The notes under the pieces were generated by a model. It saw nothing but the letters and a program-made list of their open reading frames with translations, was not told the origin of the DNA and made no database searches. Below, in pieces: positions 17,180 through 26,041 of a stretch of 64,000 nt of DNA. The stretch spans positions 558,001-622,000 of the forward strand of contig CABIZO010000001.1 in assembly GCA_902363255.1 (NCBI GenBank), read 5' to 3'. The stretch is from Peptostreptococcaceae bacterium. Lineage in GTDB: Bacteria; Bacillota; Clostridia; Peptostreptococcales; Peptostreptococcaceae. The translations under genes were made by a program, and so were the position numbers. Every line of letters begins with the position of its first letter. The stretch's first letter is position 1.

Positions 17180-17208
17180 TTGACAATAAATAAAAAATAT
17201 TTTAGTAT
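17180..17208 (+). promoter_or_regulatory. Sigma-A promoter of the SAM-riboswitch transcript
   Basis: TTGACA (17180-17185), 17-bp spacer, TAGTAT (17203-17208). Transcription would start about 20-25 nt before the riboswitch. Confidence 0.75.
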
Positions 17209-17234
17209 ATTGTTTATAACAAAAATAAATATTT

Positions 17235-17386
17235 ACTTACTTATCAAGAGTGGTGGAGGGACAGGCCCTGTGATACCCAGCAACCGATATATTTATATAA
17301 TAAGGTGCTAAATCCTGCAGTGAAGGCTGAAAGATGAGAAATAACCTAGTTTATTAAAGCTTGAGATTATTCTCAAGCTTTTTTTA
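17235..17386 (+). promoter_or_regulatory. SAM-I (S-box) riboswitch with terminator
   Basis: Carries the S-box core in order: CTTATCAAGAG, GGTGGAGGGACAGGCCCTGTGA split by P2/P3, ACCCAGCAACC, AAGGTGCTAAATCCTGCAG, GAAAGATGAG. It is followed by a perfect terminator (AAGCTTGAGA ttat TCTCAAGCTT plus T run, 17357-17386). SAM binding favours the terminator, so the downstream transporter is expressed when SAM is low. Confidence 0.95.
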
Positions 17387-17442
17387 TTATAAGTTTTAAT
17401 ATTTAAAATGATAGTAAGTACTACATCGGAAGGGAGACAGTT

Positions 17443-18762
17443 ATGAGTAAAGAAAGACAAAAAGGTAGTGTATGGGCATTATTACCATTAGGCGTATTTT
17501 TAATTTTATTTATAGGAAGTGGAATTATAAGTGGTGATTTTTATAAAATGCCTACGTTAGTAGCTTTTATAATATCAACAGTAGTGGCATTTTTATTTAA
17601 TAGGAAAGCTGATTTCAATACAAAGATAGAAGTATTTTGCAAAGGTGGAGGAAATAAAGATATTATTTTGATGCTTATAATATTCTTATTTGCAGGAGCT
17701 TTCAGTGGTGTTTCAAAAGCAATGGGTGGAGCTGATTCAGTAGTAAATTTAGGTTTATCTGTTGTGCCAGCTAACTTATTAGTTACTGGATTATTTGTTA
17801 TAGGGTGTTTTATATCAATATCAATGGGGACTTCAGTAGGAACTATAGCGGCTATAGGACCAATAGGTGTTGCAGTTGCATCAAAAACTGGGATACCAGT
17901 AGCTTTAGTTTTAGGAGCGGTAGTAGGTGGAGCAATGTTTGGAGATAACTTATCAATGATATCTGATACAACAATTGCAGCTACTAGAACTCAAGGTTGT
18001 GAAATGAGAGATAAGTTTAAAGTAAACTTTGCTATAGTGCTACCAGCAGCAATAATAACTATAATATTATTAACTGTTATGAGTAGAGGATATATAAGTG
18101 TATCAAATGAAACATATGGATATGAATTAGTAAAAGTTATACCGTATTTATTTGTACTTATAGGTGCAATTCTTGGAGCGAATGTATTTTTACTTCTTGG
18201 TGGAGGGATAATATTAGCAGGTATTATAGGAATAACAACAGGTTCATTAGATTTATTTGGAATAATAACAGCTATATCAGAAGGAATGACAGGTATGTTT
18301 GAACTTTGTATGATATCTGTTGTAGTTGGAGGAATGGTTGAACTTATTAAGTTCAACGGAGGAATTGATTTCGTTCTTAACTTTATACAGAGTAAGATAA
18401 AGAATAAAAAGGGTGCAGAATTTGGAATAGCTGCATTAGTAAGTGTAGTTGATCTATGTACAGCAAACAATACTATAGCAATAGTAATGGCAGGTCCATT
18501 AGCTAAAAATATTGCTGATGAGTATGAAATAGATGCAAGAAAATCAGCTAGTATATTAGATATATTCTCGTCAGTTTGGCAAGGGATAATTCCTTATGGA
18601 GCGCAATTATTAACAGCAGCAGGACTTGCTGGAATATCTCCATTTGCAATAATTAAGTATTTACATTATCCAATATTAATGTTTATATGTGGAATAATTG
18701 CAATAGGATTTGGACTACCAAGAGTTACGGGTAACAAAGGAAAATCAGAGAAAATAGCATAG
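17443..18762 (+). CDS. metT: NhaC-family transporter, probable methionine importer
   Basis: A 439-residue Na+/H+-antiporter-family (NhaC) membrane protein with about eleven hydrophobic segments. Signature regions include ISMGTSVGTIAAIGPIG and AMFGDNLSMISDTTIAATRTQG, which carries polar ion-site residues. Genes of this family placed behind S-boxes have been assigned as methionine transporters (MetT type). The SAM-I riboswitch at 17235-17386 makes methionine or a precursor the likely substrate, rather than simple Na+/H+ exchange. SD AAGGGAG precedes the ATG. Single-gene unit with its own terminator. Substrate rests on regulatory context, not on residues. Confidence 0.85.
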   Translation: MSKERQKGSVWALLPLGVFLILFIGSGIISGDFYKMPTLVAFIISTVVAFLFNRKADFNTKIEVFCKGGGNKDIILMLIIFLFAGAFSGVSKAMGGADSVVNLGLSVVPANLLVTGLFVIGCFISISMGTSVGTIAAIGPIGVAVASKTGIPVALVLGAVVGGAMFGDNLSMISDTTIAATRTQGCEMRDKFKVNFAIVLPAAIITIILLTVMSRGYISVSNETYGYELVKVIPYLFVLIGAILGANVFLLLGGGIILAGIIGITTGSLDLFGIITAISEGMTGMFELCMISVVVGGMVELIKFNGGIDFVLNFIQSKIKNKKGAEFGIAALVSVVDLCTANNTIAIVMAGPLAKNIADEYEIDARKSASILDIFSSVWQGIIPYGAQLLTAAGLAGISPFAIIKYLHYPILMFICGIIAIGFGLPRVTGNKGKSEKIA

Positions 18763-18775
18763 AAAATTATAAATA

Positions 18776-18815
18776 TAAAAGAGTTATTTGGAATATTTCA
18801 AATAACTCTTTTATA
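18776..18815 (+). terminator. Intrinsic terminator
   Basis: AAAAGAGTTATTTG pairs with CAAATAACTCTTTT. Confidence 0.85.
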
Positions 18816-18961
18816 TTGAAAAAATTTTACGAACTATTATAAAAGTGTAGTATAAAATTATAAGGCTAAGTCATACTTTATATGGTATACTATAAAAAGG
18901 CCTAAATATTAATTAGGATATTTTTTTGTTTAAATAAGGAAAATATAAATGAGGTGAGAAC

Positions 18962-19789
18962 ATGGAATGGATAGAAATATTTAAAGCCATTATATTAGGT
19001 ATTATAGAAGGGATTACAGAGTGGCTACCAGTAAGTAGTACAGGTCATATGATATTAGTGGATGAATTCTTACAATTAGGAATGTCACCAGCTTTCAAAG
19101 AAATGTTCTTTGTTGTTATACAACTTGGTGCAATTATGGCAGTTGTAATTTTATATTGGAAAAAGATTTTTCCATTTAATTTTAATAAAAAGCCATTTGT
19201 AGAAACAGATATAATTATTATGTGGGTTAAAATAGTAATTGCTTGTATTCCTGCAGCTGTAGTTGGTCTATTATGGGATGACCAAATAAATGCACTATTT
19301 TATAACTTCCAAACAGTAGCTACAATGCTTATTATATTTGGTATTTTATTTATAGTTGTTGAAAATCACAACAAAGGTAAAAGAGCTTTAGTTACAAATA
19401 TGAATCAACTTACATATAAAATGGCTATAATCATAGGATTATTCCAATTAATAGCAGCAATTTTCCCTGGAACATCTCGTTCAGGAGCAACAATAGTGGG
19501 GGCATTATTAATAGGAGTATCAAGAGAAATAGCAGCAGAATTTACATTCTTTTTAGCTATACCTGTAATGTTTGGAGCAAGTTTACTTAAATTAGTTAAG
19601 TTTGGATTTGCATTTACAAGCTTTGAGCTTATTGTATTAGCTGTAGGTACTATAGTTTCATTTATAGTATCAGTATGGGCAATCAAATTCCTTATGGGAT
19701 ATATCAAGAAGCATGACTTTAAAATATTTGGATGGTATAGAATAATACTTGGTATTATTTTATTAGCATATTTCTTCTTTATGATGTAA
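18962..19789 (+). CDS. uppP: Undecaprenyl-diphosphate phosphatase
   Basis: Integral membrane phosphatase that converts undecaprenyl diphosphate to the monophosphate in the cell-wall lipid cycle; confers bacitracin tolerance when abundant. 275 residues with about eight membrane segments. Both catalytic motifs are present: EGITEWLPVSSTGHM near residue 17 (Glu-rich region) and FPGTSRSGATI near residue 170 (PGxSRSxxT). SD GAGGTGAG precedes the ATG. Its leader (18820-18961) contains promoter-like AT elements and a weak CCTAA/TTAGG hairpin before seven T (about 18901-18927), which may be an attenuator. Confidence 0.95.
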   Translation: MEWIEIFKAIILGIIEGITEWLPVSSTGHMILVDEFLQLGMSPAFKEMFFVVIQLGAIMAVVILYWKKIFPFNFNKKPFVETDIIIMWVKIVIACIPAAVVGLLWDDQINALFYNFQTVATMLIIFGILFIVVENHNKGKRALVTNMNQLTYKMAIIIGLFQLIAAIFPGTSRSGATIVGALLIGVSREIAAEFTFFLAIPVMFGASLLKLVKFGFAFTSFELIVLAVGTIVSFIVSVWAIKFLMGYIKKHDFKIFGWYRIILGIILLAYFFFMM

Positions 19790-19806
19790 AAAATTTAGAA
19801 TTTTAT

Positions 19807-19846
19807 AAAAAGCTATGGTAAAAATAAAATACCATGGCTTTTTTTA
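19807..19846 (+). terminator. Intrinsic terminator of uppP
   Basis: AAAAGCTATGGTA pairs with TACCATGGCTTTT (one G-U), then a T run. Confidence 0.87.
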
Positions 19847-19894
19847 TGTATAATAATAGAGTATTAGAAAATTTAAAATAGGGGAGAAAATAAT

Positions 19895-20698
19895 ATGTAT
19901 TATGATTATCACATGCATTCTAGTTTTTCTGCTGACAGTAATACTCCTATGGAGGATATGATAAATAAGTCTATAGAGTTGGGAGTAAAAGAGATTTGTT
20001 TTACTGATCATGTGGACTATAGTATTATTACAAATAATATGGAAGAAAATCATATAGTAGATTATAAAGAATACTTTAGAAAACTTGAATATTTTCAAAA
20101 TAAATATAAAGATAAGATATTTATAAAAAAAGGAATAGAAATGGGATTGCAAAGCCACACCATATCTAAATGTGAGGAAGATATAGAAAAAAATGAGTTT
20201 GATTTTGTTATAGCATCTATTCATACAATTAATAAGTCTGATTTAATAGAAAGAGATTTTTATCAAGATAAATCACAGTTTGAAGCCTATAGACAATACT
20301 ATGAAATTTTATATAATGTAATTAAAAAATTTAAAAGTTATTGTGTACTTGGTCATTTAGATATTGTAAAAAGATATGGTGATTTAAATAATATAATTGA
20401 TGATAAAGTATTTAGTGATGAAATTGATGAAATATTAAAAATGGCAATATACGATGGCAAGGGAATAGAAATTAATACATCTTGTTTTAGATATAGATTA
20501 CCTGATTTAACACCATCATCATATATTCTAAAAAGATATAAAGAGCTTGGTGGTGAGATTATTACTACTGGTTCTGATTCTCATAACTCAGCACAAGTAG
20601 CTTATGAATTTAAGACAGTTTATAATAGTTTACAAGAAATGGGGTATAAATATATTTGTACCTTTGATAAAATGAAGCCTAATTTTATAAAATTATAG
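19895..20698 (+). CDS. PHP-domain histidinol-phosphatase family protein
   Basis: A 267-residue metal-dependent phosphatase of the HisJ/HisK type. Metal ligands are visible in PHP order: HMHSSFSAD at residues 6-14, CFTDHVDY near 37, the Glu/His-containing EMGLQSH near 86, SIHT near 107, GHLD near 150 and GSDSH near 230. It would hydrolyse histidinol phosphate to histidinol, but no other his gene is near, so a different phosphate ester is possible. SD GGGGAG is about 7 nt before the ATG. Flanked by terminators, so monocistronic. Confidence 0.85.
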   Translation: MYYDYHMHSSFSADSNTPMEDMINKSIELGVKEICFTDHVDYSIITNNMEENHIVDYKEYFRKLEYFQNKYKDKIFIKKGIEMGLQSHTISKCEEDIEKNEFDFVIASIHTINKSDLIERDFYQDKSQFEAYRQYYEILYNVIKKFKSYCVLGHLDIVKRYGDLNNIIDDKVFSDEIDEILKMAIYDGKGIEINTSCFRYRLPDLTPSSYILKRYKELGGEIITTGSDSHNSAQVAYEFKTVYNSLQEMGYKYICTFDKMKPNFIKL

Positions 20699-20703
20699 AT
20701 AGA

Positions 20704-20736
20704 TAAAGGTGGTATCAAAAATGATACCACCTTTAA
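20704..20736. terminator. Bidirectional intrinsic terminator
   Basis: AAAGGTGGTATCA / TGATACCACCTTT, 13 bp perfect, between the convergent PHP-phosphatase and YitT genes. Confidence 0.88.
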
Positions 20737-20741
20737 TATTT

Positions 20742-21608
20742 CTAATACATTTGTTTGAAACCTTCCCCAAGTGCTTCGTGAACATCTGTAATAACTACAA
20801 AGGCATTAGAATCTACTGTTTTTACTATTTTTCTTAAGGTAGATATTTCTCTTTTTCCTACTACAACAAGTAGTGCATCTTTATCTTCTTTTGTATAACC
20901 GCCTTTAGCGCTAAGAATAGTGACACCTCTATTCATTTTTTCTAATATAGCATTAGATATTTCGTCTGGTGAGTTTGATATTATAGTAAAAGATTTAGCA
21001 CTATAGATACCTTGAATAACCATGTCGCTTACTAAAACAGCTATATATAATCCTATTGCAGAGTACAAACCAATTTCTACTTTCCCTGTAGCAAAAATTG
21101 ATGATATAACTACTACAAAATCAGCCACTCCCATTAACTTTGGAACACTGACTGATGGAAACCATCTGTTTAAGATTAATCCTATTAAATCAGTACCACC
21201 AGTTGTACCATTTATTTTAAATATTACGCCTAGACCTAATCCTAAAATTACACCACCAGTAAGTGTTGCTAATAATACATCGTTTGTAATTTCAAGGGTT
21301 GCGAAATTTTCACATAAATTTAATGCAAAAGTAAAAAATACTATTCCCAACAAAGTTTTTAAACATTCCCTCTTTGTTAAAACCTTGTATGCAATAATGA
21401 ACAATGGTACATTGAAAATTAAGTTTACTATCCATAGTGGTATGTTGAATAGATAATTGATTATTACCGCTAATCCTGTTAATCCTCCCGGTGCGATTGA
21501 ATGAGGATCAAAGAATAATACAAATGATAATGCCAGTAAAAAACAGCCTACAAGAAGAAGTAGTGTTTCATACATAAAATCCTTAAAAGTAATTTTTTCT
21601 TCTCCCAT
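20742..21608 (-). CDS. YitT family membrane protein (DUF161/DUF2179)
   Basis: A 288-residue membrane protein. Five or six N-terminal membrane segments (about 10-205) include the family stretch DPHSIAPGGLTGLAVIIN and GTTGGTDLIGL. A C-terminal cytoplasmic DUF2179 domain follows (about 215-288; FTIISNSPDEI, ILSAKGGYTKEDKDALLVVV). Start is the ATG at 21608 behind TGGAGG; an in-frame extension upstream to 21698 has no SD and is not believed. Function of the family is unresolved; efflux or small-metabolite transport has been suggested. Monocistronic. Confidence 0.88.
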   Translation of the reverse strand: MGEEKITFKDFMYETLLLLVGCFLLALSFVLFFDPHSIAPGGLTGLAVIINYLFNIPLWIVNLIFNVPLFIIAYKVLTKRECLKTLLGIVFFTFALNLCENFATLEITNDVLLATLTGGVILGLGLGVIFKINGTTGGTDLIGLILNRWFPSVSVPKLMGVADFVVVISSIFATGKVEIGLYSAIGLYIAVLVSDMVIQGIYSAKSFTIISNSPDEISNAILEKMNRGVTILSAKGGYTKEDKDALLVVVGKREISTLRKIVKTVDSNAFVVITDVHEALGEGFKQMY

Positions 21609-21917
21609 AATAAACCTCCATATTAAATTAATCTTAACAAGACTTAATATTAATTTGCTAACAAGTAACATTCTAGTCCTTATTTTAAAGAAAAACAATA
21701 ACTTGAGCCGATAATTAAAATTTTAATGACATGTACTTTATTTATATATAAAAAAACTTGTATAATAGTTCGAAAGTTATATTATTCAATTAATTCAGCT
21801 AATTCTTAAAAATGTGAATAGGCATAAAATACCAGGTATATAAAAATTTTTTTATAATGAAAATAATTCTATTCTTTATTACAATATAATTACAAACATA
21901 CAAAGGGGTGTCATAAA
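21609..21917. other. Divergent AT-rich intergenic region
   Basis: A 309-nt spacer between the divergent YitT gene and an unknown plus-strand gene. A good -10 (TATAAT, 21761-21766) and a second TATAAT near 21885 are visible, with poor -35 boxes. No hairpin, RNA or ORF with an SD was recognised. Confidence 0.5.
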
Positions 21918-22379
21918 ATGAATTTTTTTAGTGGGGAATTGAAAGATTTTAACTTATGTAAAATGAATGAACAAATAGGTGGAAACATCAATGTAAGAAA
22001 ATGCTACAATGGTATAAGTGCATGTGTGGATGAAGAAGAAAAAAATAAAAATATTGAAGAATTACTAAAATACAATGGACAGCTATATTATTTATTTGGT
22101 AGTCGTAAGGAACAGTATTTATCATGTATAAATGGGGAAAACTATCTTATTAATGATGATATTCAAGAAAAAACACAAGGTATAAATATGTCAGATGCAT
22201 ATATTAACCAATATGAAGATATAAACTTAGGATTTTTAATTTCATATGATAATGGAAATATAGAAATACAATCGGCTATAGAGGGTGAAGCTATAAGATG
22301 TCGAAGATGTGAGATTGTAGATGATTGTGGAGATTTAAATAAAGAAATGCACGATTTTATAAATAAATACATATTATAA
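21918..22379 (+). CDS. Unknown soluble protein with C-terminal Cys cluster (153 aa)
   Basis: Not recognised. Acidic, Asn-rich, no signal peptide or membrane segment. Cys residues occur at about 15, 29, 36 and 75. A cluster near the C-terminus (AIRCRRCEIVDDCG) has a CxxC and a third Cys, so it might bind zinc or an iron-sulfur cluster. Good SD (AAGGGG, about 10 nt upstream) and a strong terminator right after the stop support it as a real single gene. Confidence 0.65.
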   Translation: MNFFSGELKDFNLCKMNEQIGGNINVRKCYNGISACVDEEEKNKNIEELLKYNGQLYYLFGSRKEQYLSCINGENYLINDDIQEKTQGINMSDAYINQYEDINLGFLISYDNGNIEIQSAIEGEAIRCRRCEIVDDCGDLNKEMHDFINKYIL

Positions 22380-22419
22380 AAATAAAGGAATATGGTATAA
22401 ACCATATTCCTTTATTTTT
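22380..22419 (+). terminator. Intrinsic terminator
   Basis: AAATAAAGGAATATGGT / ACCATATTCCTTTATTT around a 4-nt loop. Confidence 0.88.
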
Positions 22420-22612
22420 ATACATTATAACTTTATGCTATTTATTATTAAAAATAAGGAAAAGTTAATATAAGACTTTTATTTAATAAAAAGTCTATAA
22501 AGTTATATATTAAACAAACCTATGGCTATAATATATGAAAGAAACTTTATAGATTAGGAATCATATATATTATTAGGTAAAAGCTAATTTCACAAGAAAG
22601 GAGGCAGTATAT

Positions 22613-23911
22613 ATGGATGTATCAGATAATTATAATAAATACAGGGATTTATTTATTGGTGTAGATAACCGGGTTCAACTAGCCAGTGGAAATATGGCTA
22701 TACCAATAGGATTTGATAATGGAGCAACTACCCCATCATTTAAATCATCTTATAGAGCGTTAAGTAGAGGATTAGCAACATATGGTGCTGTAGCTAGAGG
22801 TACTGGCCAAAAAAGTGAAATCACTACTCAAAAGTATGAAGAAGCAAGGCAAATTATATTAGATTTTTTTAATGTGGGAAATGATCCTAGATATACCGTA
22901 GTATTTGGGAAGACTACAACAGAGTGTATGAATTTATTAGCAAATGTCTTAGTAAAAAATAAAGATGATAAAATACTTACTACAAGAATGGAACATCATG
23001 CAAATGATTTACCTTGGAGATATAGTGCTACAGTAGAATATGTTGATGTAGATAAAATGGGTAGAATAAGTTTAGATAGCATAGAAAAAAATTTAAAAGA
23101 AAACAATGGAAATATTAAATATGTGACGATAACAGGTGCATCGAATGTAACTGGATATATAAATAAAATTCATGAAATAGCTAAAATATGTCATAAATAT
23201 AATGCAAAAATAATTGTAGATGGAGCTCAATTAGTAGCCCATAAAGAAATAAATATGAAGGGTAACAATAATGGAGAGGAGATAGATTTTTTAGTTTTCT
23301 CTGCACATAAAACTTATGCACCTTATGGAACAGGTGTGATAGTTGGACTTAAGGAAAGCCTATGTAATTTAACACCTTTTCTAAAAGGAGGGGCGTGTGT
23401 AAAAGCCGTTACTGACTACGATGTTATTTGGGATGCTCCACCAGCTTTACATGAAGCAGGTAGCCCAAACTCATTGGGAGCTATAGCTACAGGAAGAGCT
23501 TTGCAACAATTGAAGCAAATAGGCTTTGATAATATATATGAACATGAAATGATGTTAAAAGAATTTATCATAGCTGAAATGAAAAAAATAGATAGAGTAA
23601 TACTATACGGAGACAATGAACATATCGATGATCGATTAGGTATTATTGTCTTTAATATTGATGGAGAAGATTTTAAAAAGATTGGTAAAAGATATGCTGA
23701 CGAAATGGCAATTGCACTAAGAACTGGAAAGTTTTGTTCTCATCCTTATGTTAATAGATTAATGGGAATTAGCGATGAAATTGCATGTGAAACTGCATAT
23801 AATAATAAACCTGCAGATGGAATGATAAGAGCAAGTTTAGGACTTTATAACACTATGGAAGAAGCTAGGGCATTTATAGCTTACACTAAATACTTAGTTT
23901 CTACATTATAA
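22613..23911 (+). CDS. Class V aminotransferase, SufS-like cysteine desulfurase family
   Basis: A 432-residue PLP enzyme of fold type I. Visible motifs: TTTECMNLL (phosphate binding) near 102, EHHANDLPW near 128, VDGAQLVAHKEI near 202 and the Schiff-base Lys in FSAHKTYAPYG near 228. Near the C-terminus ALRTGKFCSHPY resembles the RxGxxCAQP loop of SufS, whose Cys carries the persulfide, so cysteine desulfuration or a related C-S lyase activity is plausible. No suf or isc scaffold gene is adjacent. SD GAAAGGAGG precedes the ATG. Monocistronic. Confidence 0.83.
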   Translation: MDVSDNYNKYRDLFIGVDNRVQLASGNMAIPIGFDNGATTPSFKSSYRALSRGLATYGAVARGTGQKSEITTQKYEEARQIILDFFNVGNDPRYTVVFGKTTTECMNLLANVLVKNKDDKILTTRMEHHANDLPWRYSATVEYVDVDKMGRISLDSIEKNLKENNGNIKYVTITGASNVTGYINKIHEIAKICHKYNAKIIVDGAQLVAHKEINMKGNNNGEEIDFLVFSAHKTYAPYGTGVIVGLKESLCNLTPFLKGGACVKAVTDYDVIWDAPPALHEAGSPNSLGAIATGRALQQLKQIGFDNIYEHEMMLKEFIIAEMKKIDRVILYGDNEHIDDRLGIIVFNIDGEDFKKIGKRYADEMAIALRTGKFCSHPYVNRLMGISDEIACETAYNNKPADGMIRASLGLYNTMEEARAFIAYTKYLVSTL

Positions 23912-23927
23912 TAATATAACTTTGTAT

Positions 23928-23969
23928 AGAGAATAAATATTGTTAAATATTTATTCTCTATTTTTTTTG
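23928..23969 (+). terminator. Intrinsic terminator
   Basis: AGAGAATAAATATT / AATATTTATTCTCT, then eight T. Confidence 0.9.
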
Positions 23970-23977
23970 CAAAAAAC

Positions 23978-24028
23978 AGTTGCAATAGCAACTAAATATG
24001 TTATACTAGTATAGTTGCATAAACAACT
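23978..24028 (+). promoter_or_regulatory. Promoter with two MarR operator dyads
   Basis: AGTTGC-AATA-GCAACT (23978-23993, perfect) covers the -35 box TTGCAA. The -10 is TATACT (24002-24007) at 16 bp. A second dyad, AGTTG-CATAAA-CAACT (24013-24028), covers the start region. The pair is placed to repress the following marR-MATE operon. Confidence 0.8.
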
Positions 24029-24052
24029 AAATATGGAAAGGGGTATGAATCT

Positions 24053-24481
24053 ATGGATAAATACGAGTGTGGTAATATTGGTAAATATATTTCTCAAATA
24101 TATAGAAAAGGTCGTATTTTTATTGGAAAAGGACTTGAGGAATATAACATAGGTCAAGGTCAATTTATGTTCTTGTTAGAACTTTATATAGAAGATGGTA
24201 GAAATCAAGAAGAACTAGCTGAAGTACTTAAAATTGATAAAGGTACTACAGCAAGAGCAATAAAAAAGTTAGAAGAAAATGGACTTGTTAGAAGAGAAAA
24301 AGATGAAAAAGATAAAAGATCTAATCGAGTTTATTTAACAGATGAAGGAAAAGGTGTAAAGGATAATATATACTTTATTCTAAATCAATGGGATAAAAAA
24401 ATGAGTGAGCAATTGGATGAAGAAGAAAGAGAATTAATGATTAAACTACTTAGAAAAGTTTGCTCAAATATAAATATATAG
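24053..24481 (+). CDS. MarR family transcriptional regulator
   Basis: A 142-residue winged-helix dimeric regulator. The core NQEELAEVLKIDKGTTARAIKKLEENGLVRR (helix-turn-helix, about 63-93) and the wing DEKDKRSNRVYLTDEGK are textbook MarR. It is co-transcribed with a MATE efflux gene 11 nt downstream, and two palindromes overlap its promoter, so it most likely represses its own operon until a ligand (drug or phenolic compound) releases it. SD AAAGGGG precedes the ATG. Ligand unknown. Confidence 0.93.
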   Translation: MDKYECGNIGKYISQIYRKGRIFIGKGLEEYNIGQGQFMFLLELYIEDGRNQEELAEVLKIDKGTTARAIKKLEENGLVRREKDEKDKRSNRVYLTDEGKGVKDNIYFILNQWDKKMSEQLDEEERELMIKLLRKVCSNINI

Positions 24482-24492
24482 GAGGAAGAGGC

Positions 24493-25860
24493 ATGAATAA
24501 AAATCAAGTAGAGTTAGGAACTCAATCAATTGGAAAATTATTATTAAAATATTCCGTGCCAGCTATTATAGGGATGATGGTAAATGCCCTTTATAATGTG
24601 GTAGATAGAATATTTATAGGAAATATACCTCAAGTTGGTTCAATGGCAATAGCAGGACTTGGAGTAACTATGCCTATACTAACAATAGCATTAGCATTTG
24701 GTATGCTTGTTGGAGTAGGTTCAGCAACAAATGTTTCTATAAAATTAGGACAAGGTAAAAAAGAAGAAGCGCAAAATATAATAGGAACAGGTATGCTATT
24801 ATCAGTAGTATTAGGTATTTCACTTACTATTATAGGACTTATATTTTCAGAACAAATACTAAAGCTATTTGGGGCTAGTGATGCCACATTATACTATGCA
24901 AAATCATATACAGATATAATTATTTTAGGAACAACATTCTCTATAATGGCAATGTTCTTTAATAACATCATTAGAGGAGATGGAAACCCTAAATTATCAG
25001 CAATAATAATGGCTGTTGGATGTGCTACAAATATAGTATTAGATGCATTATTCATATTCAAATTTAATATGGGAATAAAAGGTGCAGCAACTGCAACAAT
25101 AATATCACAAGCTATAACAGCTATGTGGGGACTTTCATATTATTTAAGAAAAAAATCTAATTTAGAGTTTAAATTATCCACAGTAAGATTAAATAAAAAT
25201 GCAGCTAAATCTATTCTTGCAATAGGTGTATCTCCATTTGCTATACAGCTTGCAGCAAGCTTAGTTCAAGTTATAAGTAACCAAAGTTTAAAAACTTATG
25301 GTGGAGATTTAGCTATAGGTGCTATGGCTACTATAAGTTCAATTTCAATGATATTCTTGATGCCTTCATTTGGTATAAGTCAAGGGATGCAACCAATAGT
25401 TGGATTTAACTATGGTGCTAAGCACTATGATAGATGTAAGAAAGCTTTACAAATATGTTTATTAGCATCTACATGTATATTTATGGTTGGAGCAATGGTA
25501 ATACATCTTGCACCAGAGCTTTTAGTAGGAATGTTTAATAATGATCCGGAGCTTATGGGAATAACAATTAATGGACTTAGAAAATATACAGTAACTCTAC
25601 CAATATTAAGTATAGGTATTATAGGAACTAACTATGTACAATCAATAGGTAAAGCAAAAGTCTCTATATTACTTAGCTTACTTAGACAATGTATATTCTT
25701 AATACCTTTAATGATGATATTACCAAAATTCTTAGGCCTTAATGGAGTTTGGTTTGCACAACCAGTAGCTGATATAGTAGCTATAGTTATAATAGCAGCA
25801 GTTTTAGTTAAAGAAGTAAGAAGTTATTCAAAAGTTAATGAAGAAGAAGCAGTAGCTTAG
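24493..25860 (+). CDS. MATE family multidrug efflux transporter
   Basis: A 455-residue, twelve-helix exporter of the MATE family (NorM/MepA-like group) with the repeated halves typical of the fold: VPAIIGMMVNALYNVVDRIFIG near residue 20 and GVSPFAIQLAASLVQVISNQSL near 245. It extrudes cationic compounds using Na+ or H+. Start at ATG 24493 after AGGAGGAAGAGG; the in-frame ATG at 24460 lies inside marR and lacks an SD. Control by the MarR protein upstream resembles the mepR-mepA arrangement of staphylococci. Substrates not predictable. Confidence 0.9.
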   Translation: MNKNQVELGTQSIGKLLLKYSVPAIIGMMVNALYNVVDRIFIGNIPQVGSMAIAGLGVTMPILTIALAFGMLVGVGSATNVSIKLGQGKKEEAQNIIGTGMLLSVVLGISLTIIGLIFSEQILKLFGASDATLYYAKSYTDIIILGTTFSIMAMFFNNIIRGDGNPKLSAIIMAVGCATNIVLDALFIFKFNMGIKGAATATIISQAITAMWGLSYYLRKKSNLEFKLSTVRLNKNAAKSILAIGVSPFAIQLAASLVQVISNQSLKTYGGDLAIGAMATISSISMIFLMPSFGISQGMQPIVGFNYGAKHYDRCKKALQICLLASTCIFMVGAMVIHLAPELLVGMFNNDPELMGITINGLRKYTVTLPILSIGIIGTNYVQSIGKAKVSILLSLLRQCIFLIPLMMILPKFLGLNGVWFAQPVADIVAIVIIAAVLVKEVRSYSKVNEEEAVA

Positions 25861-25866
25861 ATATAT

Positions 25867-25896
25867 AAGTCAGCATTATTAATGCTGACTTTTTTA
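25867..25896 (+). terminator. Intrinsic terminator
   Basis: AAGTCAGCATT / AATGCTGACTT, then six T, after the MATE gene. Confidence 0.9.
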
Positions 25897-26041
25897 ATTG
25901 TGAGGATTTTATATTTAATCTAGTCTATGGATAAAGTATAAAATTCAGTCTATTTTTATGAGAGAAAATTTTATATGTTTTGAATAATATCAATCAGACA
26001 ATTATAATAGTAAGAGATGTTATGGAATTAAGGAGATAAAA

